64,000 bases of DNA from Micrococcus porci (GTDB lineage: Bacteria > Actinomycetota > Actinomycetes > Actinomycetales > Micrococcaceae): contig NZ_CP083691.1 in NCBI RefSeq assembly GCF_020097155.1, positions 868,001 to 932,000 on the forward strand, written 5' to 3'. How positions within the stretch are numbered: position 1 is the first letter of the stretch; the number at the start of each line of letters is the position of its first letter. Below are positions 1-8,634 of the stretch, piece by piece. The translations under genes were made by a program, and so were the position numbers. The notes under the pieces were generated by a model, which saw only the letters and a list, made by a program, of their open reading frames with translations, searched no databases and had not been told where the DNA came from.

Positions 1-1
1 G

Positions 2-451
2 GGGGCCGTGGCCGCCCGGCACGAATTCCTCGTGGACGAGCTCACCGCCCGCGCGGAGGTGTCCGGGCTCCAGTTCCGCGTCACCGGGTTCGTGCCCGAC
101 GAGGTGCTCGACCCCGCCCTGCGCGCCGCGGCCGTCCCCCTGGCCGCGCACCACAACGTCTCCGCGTCCGGCTCGCTGGCCTCGTGGATGTCCGTGGGGC
201 GCCGGCCGATCGTCCCGGCCGGCCGGTACACGCAGGAGATGGCGCGGCTGCGCCCCGGCACCCTGCGGATCGTGCAGGTGGGCACCTCCGGCCCGGAGTA
301 CGCGCTGGCCGAGGCCGTCGCGGAGGCCGTGGAGGAGCCCTCCCGCACCTGGCAGGCCCGGGGCACGTCCCTGGCACCGGGCCCGCGGGCCTGCGCCCGG
401 ATGCTCGCGGCGGCCCTCGCCGATGTCCACGGGTGGGCCTGGCCGCGATGA
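2..451 (+). CDS. Glycosyltransferase (GT-B fold), C-terminal part
   Basis: The gene enters from outside the window, and the reading frame is open from the first bases. The visible ~149 residues look like the nucleotide-sugar-binding half of a GT-B (GT4-like) glycosyltransferase: a VTGFVPDEVL strand/turn, then PLAAHHNVSASGSLASWM and GRRPIV, matching the usual 'SgSl...a.GrPvv' segment. It probably transfers a sugar from an NDP donor in surface polysaccharide assembly. Its stop overlaps the start of the next glycosyltransferase as ATGA, which implies translational coupling. The GTG at position 8 is probably internal rather than the true start. The specific donor and acceptor cannot be told. Confidence 0.7.
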   Translation, partial: GAVAARHEFLVDELTARAEVSGLQFRVTGFVPDEVLDPALRAAAVPLAAHHNVSASGSLASWMSVGRRPIVPAGRYTQEMARLRPGTLRIVQVGTSGPEYALAEAVAEAVEEPSRTWQARGTSLAPGPRACARMLAAALADVHGWAWPR

Positions 452-1881
452 CCGCGCCCGTGGCCGGCCGGGAGGCCGCCGCCGAGACCGCCGGGCCGGA
501 GGCGTCCGTGCCCGAGGTCTCCGTGGTGGTGCCCCACTACCGGGCGCCCGCGGACCTGGAGCGGGTCGTGGCCGCCCTCGCCGCCCAGGACCACCCCGCC
601 TCCCGCCTGCAGCTGGTGGTGGCCGACGACGGCTCCCCGGAGCCGCCGGTGCTCCCGGCCGGGCTGCCGTTCGAGGCCGTGGTGGTGGCCCAGGAGGACC
701 ACGGGTTCCGGGCCTCGGCGGCCCGCGCCCTGGGGGCGTCGGCCGCGGAGGGGCGGATCCTCGCGTTCCTCGACGGCGACATGCTCCCCGAGCCCGGCTA
801 CCTCACGGCCGCCTGCGCCGCGCCCGCGGCGAGCGTGGACGCCGTGGTGGTGGGCCGGCGTCGTCACCTGGACCCCGCCCTGCTCGAGTCCGGCTGGCGG
901 CCCGGGGAGCCCGTGCCCGAGGCGGCGCGGCTGCCGGAGCCGGCCTGGCTGGCGGAGGCGTACCAGCGCAGCGGGGACCTCGCGGCGGCGGACTCCACGT
1001 CCTACCGGTACGTGATCTCCGCGGTGCTCACCGTGGCCCGGGAGGTCTACGCGGACGCCGGCGGGTTCGACCCGGCGTTCGTCGGCTACGGCGGCGAGGA
1101 CTGGGAGCTGGCCCACCGGCTCTGGCGCGTGGGCGGGGCGTTCCGGCACCAGCCGGCCGCCGTCGCCTGGCAGGCCGGCGAGGACTTCGGTGGCCGGGGC
1201 GACGCCGCGGAGCGCACCGCCGTGAAGCAGCGGGAGGCTCTGCGCCTGGCCGCCCGCATCACCGCGACGACGGCCCGCGGCCACGGCCTGTCCCTGCCCG
1301 GCCCGCTGCGTGTGGGCGCGCGCGTGCGCGCCGAGGCGTCCGGGGACGCGGCCGCCGTCGTCGGGGTGGACGCGCTGCTGGCGGCCGCCCCGGGGGCGCG
1401 GGTCGGTGTGACCGGGCTGGGTTCCGGCGCGGCGCGGGCCGCCCTGGCCGACCCGCGGGTCTGGATCATGGACGGCGGGGGGGAGGCCGCGCGCGCGGAC
1501 CTGCCGCCCGCACCGGCCCGCGGGGACCTGGGGGCGGTGCGCGGGATCCCGGACTGGTCCTGCGACGTCCGCACGCCGCTGCGTCCCGCCGCCCCCGGCG
1601 CCCGCCCCGACGCCGCCCGCGCCGCCGACTGGCTGCTGCGCCTGGAGCGCGCCGGCGTGGAGCGCGTGGAGGTGCTCGGCGAGCCGCAGGCGGCAGAGGA
1701 GCCGGGCGAGGCCGGCCGCGGCGAGCGGCCCGTGCTGGCCGTGCTGACCTGCTCGCGGGCCCTGTGGCGGTCCCGCCGCGGGGGCGACTCCCGCGTGTGG
1801 CGGGTGCCGGCCGCGCGGCTGGGCTGGGCACCGGTCGCCCGCGACGTGGACCTGGAGGCCTGGTGGGGAGGATGGGGATGA
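448..1881 (+). CDS. Family 2 glycosyltransferase with long C-terminal extension
   Basis: 477 residues. The N-terminal half is a GT-A fold. It shows VVVPHYR near residue 27, the nucleotide-binding ADDGS at about 59-63, the metal-binding FLDGD at about 107-111, and the acceptor-side GYGGEDWELAHRL typical of the galactosyltransferase-like (GT7-C) branch. The last ~200 residues are Ala/Arg-rich and match nothing I recognise. Start ATG 448 overlaps the upstream stop (ATGA), and its own stop overlaps the next start in the same way, so three genes form a tight operon. The likely role is cytoplasmic assembly of a surface polysaccharide or glycoconjugate; the substrate is unknown. Confidence 0.85.
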   Translation: MTAPVAGREAAAETAGPEASVPEVSVVVPHYRAPADLERVVAALAAQDHPASRLQLVVADDGSPEPPVLPAGLPFEAVVVAQEDHGFRASAARALGASAAEGRILAFLDGDMLPEPGYLTAACAAPAASVDAVVVGRRRHLDPALLESGWRPGEPVPEAARLPEPAWLAEAYQRSGDLAAADSTSYRYVISAVLTVAREVYADAGGFDPAFVGYGGEDWELAHRLWRVGGAFRHQPAAVAWQAGEDFGGRGDAAERTAVKQREALRLAARITATTARGHGLSLPGPLRVGARVRAEASGDAAAVVGVDALLAAAPGARVGVTGLGSGAARAALADPRVWIMDGGGEAARADLPPAPARGDLGAVRGIPDWSCDVRTPLRPAAPGARPDAARAADWLLRLERAGVERVEVLGEPQAAEEPGEAGRGERPVLAVLTCSRALWRSRRGGDSRVWRVPAARLGWAPVARDVDLEAWWGGWG

Positions 1882-2975
1882 GCGAGGAGACGCCCATGGA
1901 CGATCAGACGAGGACGGCCGGCGCGGAGCCGGGCGACGAGGGCGTGCAGGTGCGCGGGGCGGCCGAGCGGGCGCCGTCGTCGGACCTGCCCGCGGACGAG
2001 GGCCGGCGCCGCCACTACGCGCACTTCTACGGGCTGGAGCCGTTGCCCGAGGGGGAGCTGCTCACGGTGATGGGCGGCTGCCAGGCGGAGGCCACGCGCC
2101 TGCTGCTGTGCGGCGAGCCCGGCCGCGCCGAGGGCGGCACCCCGGCCTCGGTGCGGGTACCCCCGATGTTCGAGCTGGGCCCCGACGACCTGCCGCACCT
2201 GCTCGCGCTGCTGAAGCGCACCACGGTGCTGGTGGTCAAGCCCGTCCGGGACGACTACCAGGGGCTGCCCCTGGGCCTGGGCCAGCTGGAGTCGCTGCTG
2301 CCGGCCGGGGCGCGGTCCATCCGCGTGCCCGCGCTCTACGACTCGTCCCGCTTCCCGTGGCTGGTCACCCTGCGCCACCCCACGCGCCCGTGGGAGGACC
2401 CGCCCGTGGTCCCGTACCACGACCTGCGCACCGTGGCCGAGGCCGCCGCGGAGGCCGGGCTCATCCCGTGGCCGGCGGCGCTGGGCGGCCCGGGGGAGGC
2501 CGGGGCTTACGACGCCGGGCCCCGCCTGCCGCTGTCCGCGGAGGCGCTCCGCGGGCTCGCGGCGGAGTCCGTGGCCCGGCTGCGCGCCCGTGAGGAGCAC
2601 TTCGGCACGGTGCGGGTCTCCGACGCGGTGGCCGACGAGCGCGGGGTCGGGTTCCACACCGTGAACCACCCGGACAACCCGCTGCTGGAGGCCCTGGCCC
2701 GGACCGTCCTGGCCGAACTGGGCGTGGACAAGGAGGTCCACGCCCCGGACCGGCTGCTGCTGGGCCACGTGCTCGCCCCGATCGAGGAGCAGGTCGTGGA
2801 CGCGCTCGGGCTTCAGACGGCCCCGCGTGCGGCCTGGCGCGTGGGCGGGGCCGAGGTCTCCGACGCCGAGGTGCGCCGGGCCCACCTGGGCTGGTTCCGC
2901 GCCAACCCGGAGGCGCTCGCCCCCGGGCTGGAGCGCCACGGCGCGCTCATGCGGGAGCTGGGCCTGCTCGCCTGA
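1878..2975 (+). CDS. WcbI-like polysaccharide biosynthesis protein
   Basis: 365 residues. After a ~45-residue charged, probably disordered leader comes a segment typical of the WcbI family (capsule-associated, SGNH-like putative acyltransferases): a GGCQAE turn close to residue 65, and VGFHTVNHPDN later, the expected His/Asn-bearing block. WcbI is implicated in acetylation of capsular sugars, which fits its place after two glycosyltransferases. I took the ATG at 1878, which overlaps the previous stop. An ATG at 1896 with a GAGGAG six bases upstream is a good alternative and would remove six residues. Family assignment is moderately sure; the reaction is inferred. Confidence 0.65.
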   Translation: MSEETPMDDQTRTAGAEPGDEGVQVRGAAERAPSSDLPADEGRRRHYAHFYGLEPLPEGELLTVMGGCQAEATRLLLCGEPGRAEGGTPASVRVPPMFELGPDDLPHLLALLKRTTVLVVKPVRDDYQGLPLGLGQLESLLPAGARSIRVPALYDSSRFPWLVTLRHPTRPWEDPPVVPYHDLRTVAEAAAEAGLIPWPAALGGPGEAGAYDAGPRLPLSAEALRGLAAESVARLRAREEHFGTVRVSDAVADERGVGFHTVNHPDNPLLEALARTVLAELGVDKEVHAPDRLLLGHVLAPIEEQVVDALGLQTAPRAAWRVGGAEVSDAEVRRAHLGWFRANPEALAPGLERHGALMRELGLLA

Positions 2976-3001
2976 GCCCCCGGTCTTCGGCCCCCGGAGG
3001 G

Positions 3002-3667
3002 TCAGCCGCGCAGCTGCTCCACGTTCGCGGTGGTCGGCAGGGTGCCGTCCAGGCCGCCGAACGGGTGCAGCTCGCCGGTGACCTCCATGCGGATCGACTC
3101 GTCGATCCCGCCGAGCCGCACCGGCGCGAACCCGGCGGCGCGGATGAGGCGCTCGGCCTCGGTGGCGGTGAGGTGGCCGGGCATCGAGCCGAGCGCCGGG
3201 GCCGTCACGGCGCCGCCGGTGCGGGAGAGGTGCCCGTTGCAGCGGAAGCGGTAGAAGAACTCCGTGCCGGCGCGCAGGCCCGTAAGGGTGACGTGCACCG
3301 CGTAGCCCTGGGCGCGCGACGTCGTCGTGGTGCCGGTGCGGACGGTGGAGCGGAAGTCCGCGTGCCGGGACACCTGCCACTCCACGGTGAAGGAGGCGTC
3401 CGGCATGCCGCCGAAGCCGTCCCGGTTCAGGGGCATGGTCGCCAGGCGCGTCCAGATCACGAAGCCGTCCGGCCACGGATCGCCCGAGGCGACCCCCAGC
3501 GTGAAGGGGTTCGGGCCGGCGGCGGCGTGGGCCGTGCCGGCGGGGGTGGAGATCAGCGCGGCGGCGGCCACGCCGAGCGTCCCGGCGGTCAGCAGCGCGC
3601 GGCGGGGGAGGGGTGACGGCTGGAGCGCGGGGCAGTGGCCAGGGCGGTCAGTCCCGCAGTTCGCCAC
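3002..3667 (-). pseudogene. Chimeric remnant: PhoD N-terminus joined to an oxidoreductase C-terminus
   Basis: The frame starts from a GTG inside the end of hipA. It first encodes the RRALLTAG twin-arginine signal region of a PhoD-type alkaline phosphatase and its N-terminal domain (NPFTLGVASGDPWPDGFVIWTRL; GLRAGTEFFYRF). It then switches, near GGAVTAP, to about 70 residues resembling the C-terminus of NADPH/F420-type dinucleotide-binding oxidoreductases (RLIRAAGFAPVRLGGIDESI). The phosphatase catalytic domain and the oxidoreductase Rossmann domain are both absent. No plausible start precedes the signal. I read this as a deletion junction between two unrelated genes. A related phoD fragment lies at about 5235-5466. 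Confidence 0.7.
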
Positions 3668-4835
3668 GCCGGTGCCGCAGCTCGCGCTCCGCCCCGCGCA
3701 GGGGTGATCCCTCGAACGGCAGTGTGCTGAGGTCGATGCGGTCGGCGGCGGCCAGGGCCTTCCGCATGGCGGCGTCCGCGGCGCGCTGGGGGAGTCCGAT
3801 CGCGTCCGCCAGGGCTTCCCAGTGCCGGCGGCGCAGGTCCTCCACGCGGCCGTCCACGCTCAGGGCCATGGTCATGTCCCGGTAGAGAGCGGTGCAGGGA
3901 ACGTCGTAGACCGGGGCGACCTGCCATCGTCCATCGGGGCCCTGCAGCACGGAGACGTTCTTGGCATGGAGGTCGCCGTTGCCGGTCAGCCACGCGAAGA
4001 GGAACTGCAGGTAGAGGTTGCGGGCCGCCACGGGCCTGGCGGCGGCTCGCGCCGCCAGGGCGCTGATCAGGTCCTCGGTGGTGACGTTGTACTTCTGTGC
4101 CGGGTAGACGTCCAGCACCTGGGCGCCGTCTTCGAGGGCGAGGCGATGGACCGTGCCGTCCTCCTGGTGGCGGCGGTCGAAGCGGCCCACGAGCAGTCCT
4201 GGGGTCCCCTTCCGGTCGGTGACGACAGCGTGACCGGAGACTGGAACGCCCAGGCGTGCGGCGGCCGTGAGGTGCAGCGCCTCGTTCTCGACGAGGTGTG
4301 GGTGCTCCGGGGGGTCGAGCTTGAGCAGCGCGCTGCGACCGGCGAGGGTGAGCGGCACGTTGACCATGGATGCGGAGGCCTTGGCCTGGACCCCGGGCAG
4401 TCCGGTCCGGTCGACGCCGCCGGCCAGGGCGGTGAAGTCCAGGTCTGTGGGATTCTCCGCGGCGAGCGGCGCTGGCTCGTGCGGGGTGGTGCCGCCGGGC
4501 ACGATCTGTGTGTCCCCGGGGACGTCGGCGCCGACAGCGAGGAGGAGCGTGAGCTCGTCGTCCAGGGAGGTCTTGGCGGCGGCCCGCAGCACGCTGAGGC
4601 GGTGGCCTTCCGGCAGCAGCCCGGAGAAGAACGTGGGCAGCCCGCCGCCGGGTGCGGTGACGGCGGCGTCCGTGACGGGGAGCGTGGAGGCGACCGGCGG
4701 CCCGTCATAGCCGGGCTGGTAGGCGAAGGCGACGCCGCCCTGGGCGTTCCGCTCCAACGTGCCGGCGAGGTGGCCCGCCTTGTAGACGTCCGCCGTGGTG
4801 ACCCGCTTGAGGCCGCTCAGGTCCGGGGTGCTCAC
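3648..4835 (-). CDS. hipA: HipA-family serine/threonine kinase toxin
   Basis: 395 residues, GTG start overlapping the hipB stop as GTGA. HipA toxins are Ser/Thr kinases; E. coli HipA phosphorylates glutamyl-tRNA synthetase and causes dormancy. Visible hallmarks are GLPGVQAK at about 145-152 (nucleotide-loop region), LLKLDPP and LVGRFDRR in the N-lobe, the catalytic loop GNGDLHAKN with Asp288 and Asn293, and APVYD with Asp311 in the metal-binding position. The kinase core looks complete and near family length, so the toxin is probably active and held by the upstream HipB. It lies between two phoD fragments, suggesting arrival by recombination. Its 3' end overlaps the chimeric remnant by 20 bases. 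Confidence 0.93.
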   Translation of the reverse strand: MSTPDLSGLKRVTTADVYKAGHLAGTLERNAQGGVAFAYQPGYDGPPVASTLPVTDAAVTAPGGGLPTFFSGLLPEGHRLSVLRAAAKTSLDDELTLLLAVGADVPGDTQIVPGGTTPHEPAPLAAENPTDLDFTALAGGVDRTGLPGVQAKASASMVNVPLTLAGRSALLKLDPPEHPHLVENEALHLTAAARLGVPVSGHAVVTDRKGTPGLLVGRFDRRHQEDGTVHRLALEDGAQVLDVYPAQKYNVTTEDLISALAARAAARPVAARNLYLQFLFAWLTGNGDLHAKNVSVLQGPDGRWQVAPVYDVPCTALYRDMTMALSVDGRVEDLRRRHWEALADAIGLPQRAADAAMRKALAAADRIDLSTLPFEGSPLRGAERELRHRRGELRD

Positions 4836-5047
4836 CCGTTCACCTCAAGGTGCAGACCCAGGACCTCGAGAACGGCCATCAGCGAGCCGAGGGTGCCCTT
4901 GCCGGTCCCGTGTTCGATCTGCCGGACAGTGGCGTCCGAGACCCCTGCAAGGTCGGCGAGCTCCTGCTGGGTCAGGCCCATCTCGCGGCGCGCGGCGCGG
5001 ACGCGTTCGCCGACGGGGACCAGGGGGGACGGGTGGGGCTGGGCCAT
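4832..5047 (-). CDS. hipB: HipB-family antitoxin, XRE-type repressor
   Basis: 71 residues: a short leader followed by one Cro/C1-type helix-turn-helix (ERVRAARREMGLTQQELADL, then SDATVRQIEHGTGKG). HipB proteins bind and neutralise HipA and repress their own operon as dimers. The hipA start overlaps this stop by four bases, so the two are coupled. The ATG at 5047 was chosen because the helix-turn-helix begins soon after it and a strong inverted repeat (5071-5098) lies just upstream, the expected place for autoregulation. Confidence 0.92.
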   Translation of the reverse strand: MAQPHPSPLVPVGERVRAARREMGLTQQELADLAGVSDATVRQIEHGTGKGTLGSLMAVLEVLGLHLEVNG

Positions 5048-5070
5048 GCCTCCATGGTCCCAGACCACCC

Positions 5071-5098
5071 ATTCATCCGAAAAATTGTTCGGAAGAAT
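5071..5098. promoter_or_regulatory. Proximal hipBA operator, inverted repeat
   Basis: Arms ATTCATCCGAA and TTCGGAAGAAT are separated by six bases, with one mismatch between the 11-base arms. The element is AT-rich in a GC-rich window and sits 24 bases upstream of the hipB start, overlapping the likely promoter. The inner core ATCCGAA-n6-TTCGGAA recurs at 5197-5216 with the same spacing. Confidence 0.75.
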
Positions 5099-5196
5099 GG
5101 TGGAGCTTGGCGATGGGACCCTGGCGTGCGTCTGAATCCGCACATTTTCTCGGATCCCACCGGGGTGGGGCCAAGGAAGGGGAGGTCGCACGGCGA

Positions 5197-5216
5197 ATCC
5201 GAAGTCTTCTTCGGTT
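5197..5216. promoter_or_regulatory. Distal hipBA operator candidate
   Basis: ATCCGAA, six bases, TTCGGTT: the same half-sites and spacer as the proximal repeat, centred 122 bases further upstream. Matching sequence and spacing argue against chance. Two sites would allow HipB/HipA to bridge DNA, as known for E. coli HipAB, but this is inference. Confidence 0.55.
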
Positions 5217-5234
5217 CCCAGGCTGCATGTGTGA

Positions 5235-5466
5235 CGCCTGGTGCGGCGCGCCGCCGAACCCGTCCGGGTTGAGGAGCCAGGTGTCCAGGCGCGTCCAGAT
5301 CGCGAAGCCGTCCGGCTGCCGATCGCCCGAGGTGACACCCAGCGCGAACGGGTTGGGCCCGGGGGCGGTCCGCGCTGTGTCGACGGTGGCGGAGACGAGC
5401 GTCGCCGCGGCGACGCCGAGCGTCCCGGCGGTCAGCAGCGTGCGGCGGGCGATCGGGGCCGGCGGA
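5235..5466 (-). pseudogene. Second truncated phoD N-terminus
   Basis: On the minus strand this encodes RRTLLTAGTLGVAAATLV, then NPFALGVTSGDRQPDGFAIW and NPDGFGGAP, clearly paralogous to the PhoD signal/N-domain at about 3402-3625. The two copies share a 28-base identical block over the signal peptide. The frame loses similarity after the GGAP segment, and no start codon precedes the twin-arginine motif, so it cannot make a phosphatase. The stretch between hipB (5047) and the PucR remnant otherwise holds only the operator repeats. Confidence 0.65.
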
Positions 5467-6190
5467 GCTCCTCGGCGCGACGACGGGGTTGGCTTCGCAC
5501 GGGTGGTGCGCCCGGGGCGCCGCCGTCGTCGCGCGCTGCCGAGAGCAGGGCCAGGTGGAGGTCGAGCGACCGTGGGGGCGTGTGCCAGTCGGGCCCGAGG
5601 ACGGCGCCGAGCTGCTCCAGTCGCTGAAGGACCGTGTTGCGGTGGAGGAAGAGCCGGCGGGACGTCTCGGCCACGTTCGTTCCGGCGTCCAGGTAGGCCA
5701 GTGCGGTCTCGCGGAGGGCCGAGGCACGCTGGGGCGGCAGGTCGCGCAACGGCGCCAGCGGGCGGGCCGTCACGTCCTTGCTCGCCTCGCCGGCCCCGGC
5801 GAGGACCATGCCCACGGCGCCCACGGTCGACGCGTCCACGGCGTGGAGCCCTCCGGCCACCCGGCTGACGGCGAGGGCGTTCTCGAGCGTGCGGAACGCT
5901 CCCGGCAGATCGCGGAAGTGCTCGCCCGGCCCAAGGAAGGCCATCTGCCATACGGCCTCCGTCGCATGCCGAACTGCCGCCTCCACGCGGGCAGGCACAT
6001 CCGGGCGGTCGCCGACCACGCACCATGTGCCGCCCCACGGAGCGCTGAGGCGCACTCCCGCGACGGGTGAGAGCACTCGCTCGGCGAACTGGGGTTCGGG
6101 TACGGCGGCGAGATCGATGACGACCAAGCTGACCTGTGAATCCTCGCGCAGGCCGAGCTCGGCAAGCGCCCGACGTCGTCGCACGATTCC
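5432..6190 (-). pseudogene. N-terminally truncated PucR/CdaR-type regulator
   Basis: About 250 residues read as the C-terminal part of a PucR-family activator. A GGDEF-like linker (SLVVIDLAAVPEPQFAERVL; GGTWCVVGDRP) precedes the conserved terminal helix-turn-helix (DAGTNVAETSRRLFLHRNTV, then LQRLEQLGAVLG). Such proteins usually have another 150-300 residues carrying the sensory domain; here similarity begins abruptly near 6190 and no credible start is seen. The last ~20 residues read into the phoD fragment, so the 3' end is also rearranged. Its position right before hsdM makes it the probable left edge of the restriction island. Ends are approximate. Confidence 0.6.
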
Positions 6191-6340
6191 CGTGCGTGAG
6201 TCTGGCCGCCGGAGGGCCCGCGCAGCGAACCGAGTCGGAGTGGGGATCGGCCGTGCCGGGTGAGAGCCGAGACCTGGGATGTCGCCGTGCCAGAATGAGG
6301 CCGACTGCCACACCGCCGTGCTCCGAAAGGCTCTGCCACC

Positions 6341-8302
6341 ATGCCCTCTCCCCAGAACCTCTCGAACTTCGTGTGGGGGATCGCGGATCAGCTCCGGGGC
6401 GTGTTCAAGCCGAACCAGTACGGCACGCTCGTCCTTCCGCTCACCATCCTGCGCCGCATGGAGGCGGTCATGGCCCAGCACCGGGAGTTCTTCGCGGAGT
6501 TGGCGGCCAAGGGGCATCCGGACTTCGTCCTGGACAACCTGGTGCAGTCCCGCACGGGCCTGACGTTCTACAACCTCAGCCCCTTCACCCTGGACCGCAT
6601 CCTGCAGGAGCCGGACCTGCTCCGCACCAACCTGCTGGCCTACGTGGACGGGTTCTCCCAGAATGTGGCGGACCTGTTCACCTATTACGAGTTCGACAAG
6701 ACGGTCGCCAAGCTGGACGAGCACGACCGTCTCTTCCTGGTCCTGCAGCAGTTCGCCTCCATCGACCTCTCCCCGGAGACCGTCTCCAACGCGGAGATGG
6801 GCACCCTCTTCGAGGACCTGATCCGCCGCTTCGCCGCCGCCTCCAACGAGACCGCCGGTGAGCACTTCACCCCGCGCGACGCGGTGAAGCTCCTGGTGGA
6901 CCTGCTCACCGCCAACGACGACGACGTCCTCACCGGCTACCCGGTCCGCACCGTCTATGACCCCACGGCCGGCACCGGCGGCATGCTGTCCCTGCTGGAC
7001 GAGCGCCTGCGCCGCATGAACCCGAACGCGGAGGTCCGCCTGTTCGGGCAGGAGCTCAACGACCAGTCCTACGCCATCTGCAAGTCCGAGCTGCTCGGCA
7101 AGGGCCAGGACGCGGACGGCATCGCTCGCGGGGACACCCTCAAGAACGACGCCCACCTGACCGAGCGCTTCGACTACGTCCTCTCCAACCCGCCCTACGG
7201 CGGCGACTGGAAGGCCTCCCGCACCGCGGTGGAGAAGGAGATCGCCGCCGGTGGCGCCACGAACCGCTTCCCGGGCGGCACCCCCGCCATCAGCGACGGC
7301 CAGATGCTGTTCCTCCAGCTCGTCGCCTCGAAGCTCCGCCCGGTCTCGGAGGGCGGCGGTCGGGCCGGCATCGTCCTCAACGGCTCCCCGCTGTTCACGG
7401 GCGGGGCGGGCTCGGGTCCGTCCGAGATCCGCCGCTGGCTGCTGGAATCAGACCTGGTGGATGCGATCGTCGCGCTGCCCACGGACATGTTCTACAACAC
7501 CGGCATCGCCACCTACGTGTGGGTGCTGGACAACAACAAGTCGGCAGAACGCCGCGGCAAGGTGCAGCTGATCGACGCCCGCACCTTCTTCACCAAGCTG
7601 CGCCGCAACGTGGGCTCAAAGAACAAGGAGCTGTCCACGGCGGACCGCCAGCGCGTGCTGGACATCTACCGGGACTTCGACGCCCAGTCCGAGGCCAACG
7701 CCGAGTTCTCCAAGGTCCTCACCGCGCAGGACTTCGGCTACCGGGAGATCACCGTGGAGCGCCCGCTGCAGCTGCGCTTCGAGGTGGAGGACGCCACCAT
7801 CGCGGCGGCGCTCGCCACCAAGCCGGCGGACAAGCTTCCCGTCGACGGCCGCTCGGCTCTCGGGGCCGCCCTCGCCTCCCTGCGTGGCCGGGTGTGGGAT
7901 CACCAGCCCACCTTCGTGCTGGACCTGAAGAAGGCGTTGAAGGAGCATGGCGTGACCGCCGGCGCCCCGCTGGTGAAGGCCCTGACCGGGGCCATCGGCG
8001 TGCACGACCCCAAGGCGGAGGTCGTGATGAACAAGAAGGGTGAGCCGGAGCCGGACGCCTCGCTGCGGGACACCGAACTGGTGCCCTTCGGCCGGGACAT
8101 CCACGAGTACTTCGAGGCCGAGGTCGTCCCCCACGTGTCCGGCGCCTGGATCGACGAGTCCAAGACGAAGATCGGCTACGAGATCCCCTTCACCCGACTC
8201 TTCTACACGTACGTGCCGCCACGCCCGCTCGAAGAGATCGACGCCGAGCTCAAGCAGCTCACGGCCGAGATCATCGAGCTGTTGCAGGAGGTCGAGCGGT
8301 GA
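6341..8302 (+). CDS. hsdM: Type I restriction-modification DNA methyltransferase subunit (HsdM)
   Basis: 653 residues. HsdM binds S-adenosylmethionine and methylates adenine at N6 when complexed with HsdS. The N-terminal helical domain (residues ~1-150) is followed by SAM motif I DPTAGTGG at about 207-214 and catalytic motif IV NPPYGGDW at about 283. Length and motif order are normal and the frame is intact. ATG 6341 has a GAAAGG ten bases upstream. The stop overlaps the hsdS start as GTGA. About 150 bases without a gene lie upstream and should hold the operon promoter. With hsdS broken, methylation by this enzyme may be lost or altered. Confidence 0.95.
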   Translation: MPSPQNLSNFVWGIADQLRGVFKPNQYGTLVLPLTILRRMEAVMAQHREFFAELAAKGHPDFVLDNLVQSRTGLTFYNLSPFTLDRILQEPDLLRTNLLAYVDGFSQNVADLFTYYEFDKTVAKLDEHDRLFLVLQQFASIDLSPETVSNAEMGTLFEDLIRRFAAASNETAGEHFTPRDAVKLLVDLLTANDDDVLTGYPVRTVYDPTAGTGGMLSLLDERLRRMNPNAEVRLFGQELNDQSYAICKSELLGKGQDADGIARGDTLKNDAHLTERFDYVLSNPPYGGDWKASRTAVEKEIAAGGATNRFPGGTPAISDGQMLFLQLVASKLRPVSEGGGRAGIVLNGSPLFTGGAGSGPSEIRRWLLESDLVDAIVALPTDMFYNTGIATYVWVLDNNKSAERRGKVQLIDARTFFTKLRRNVGSKNKELSTADRQRVLDIYRDFDAQSEANAEFSKVLTAQDFGYREITVERPLQLRFEVEDATIAAALATKPADKLPVDGRSALGAALASLRGRVWDHQPTFVLDLKKALKEHGVTAGAPLVKALTGAIGVHDPKAEVVMNKKGEPEPDASLRDTELVPFGRDIHEYFEAEVVPHVSGAWIDESKTKIGYEIPFTRLFYTYVPPRPLEEIDAELKQLTAEIIELLQEVER

Positions 8303-8634
8303 CAGCTCGATCCTCATCCAGGAAGTTCGGGTGGTGCGTTGACCTCGTTACAGACAATGTGCCCGAGGAGTCGGAGTTCCGCGTCGCAGCTGAATCAATG
8401 GTCGGGCATACCGGTCGGCTTGTGACCGATCATCAAATCGACTCGGAGGGGCGCGGCACTTCGTTCCGAGCCGGTGATCTCCTCTTCAGCAAGCTGCGCC
8501 CGTATTTGGCGAAGTCGTGGGTTGCTAATCGTGACGGCGAGGCCCTCGGGGACCTCCATGTGTACCGTCCGGTCGATGAAATGTGGCTCTTCGCCGTTGA
8601 GTGTGGGGGTGTGACGCGCCGGGGCCTGGGGTGA
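8299..8634 (+). pseudogene. hsdS: HsdS specificity subunit, 5' fragment cut by an insertion sequence
   Basis: Starts with GTG overlapping the hsdM stop. The first 95 codons (to 8584) encode the beginning of target-recognition domain 1 (FRAGDLLFSKLRPYLAKSWV; HVYRPVDEM). The frame then runs into the left end of the ISL3-type element and stops at 8632. Removing the element and one copy of the 8-base duplication joins codon 8584/10069 in frame to the fragment at 10065-10967, giving a normal full-length HsdS. So the break is caused solely by the insertion. Confidence 0.9.

Noticed and set aside
423..1877. Long upstream extension of the WcbI-like frame
   Set aside because: The extension is Arg/Gly/Pro-rich and overlaps the GT2 glycosyltransferase in another frame; ATG 1878 with ATGA overlap is a better start.
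1086..3001. Upstream-strand extension of the phoD-chimera region as a ~796-residue minus-strand protein
   Set aside because: It opposes the GT2 and WcbI genes and contains only low-complexity Arg/Pro/Gly sequence.
3402..5466. Composite transposon with hipBA as cargo between two repeats
   Set aside because: The flanking repeats are diverged phoD coding fragments without transposase, terminal repeats or target duplications; homologous recombination explains them better.
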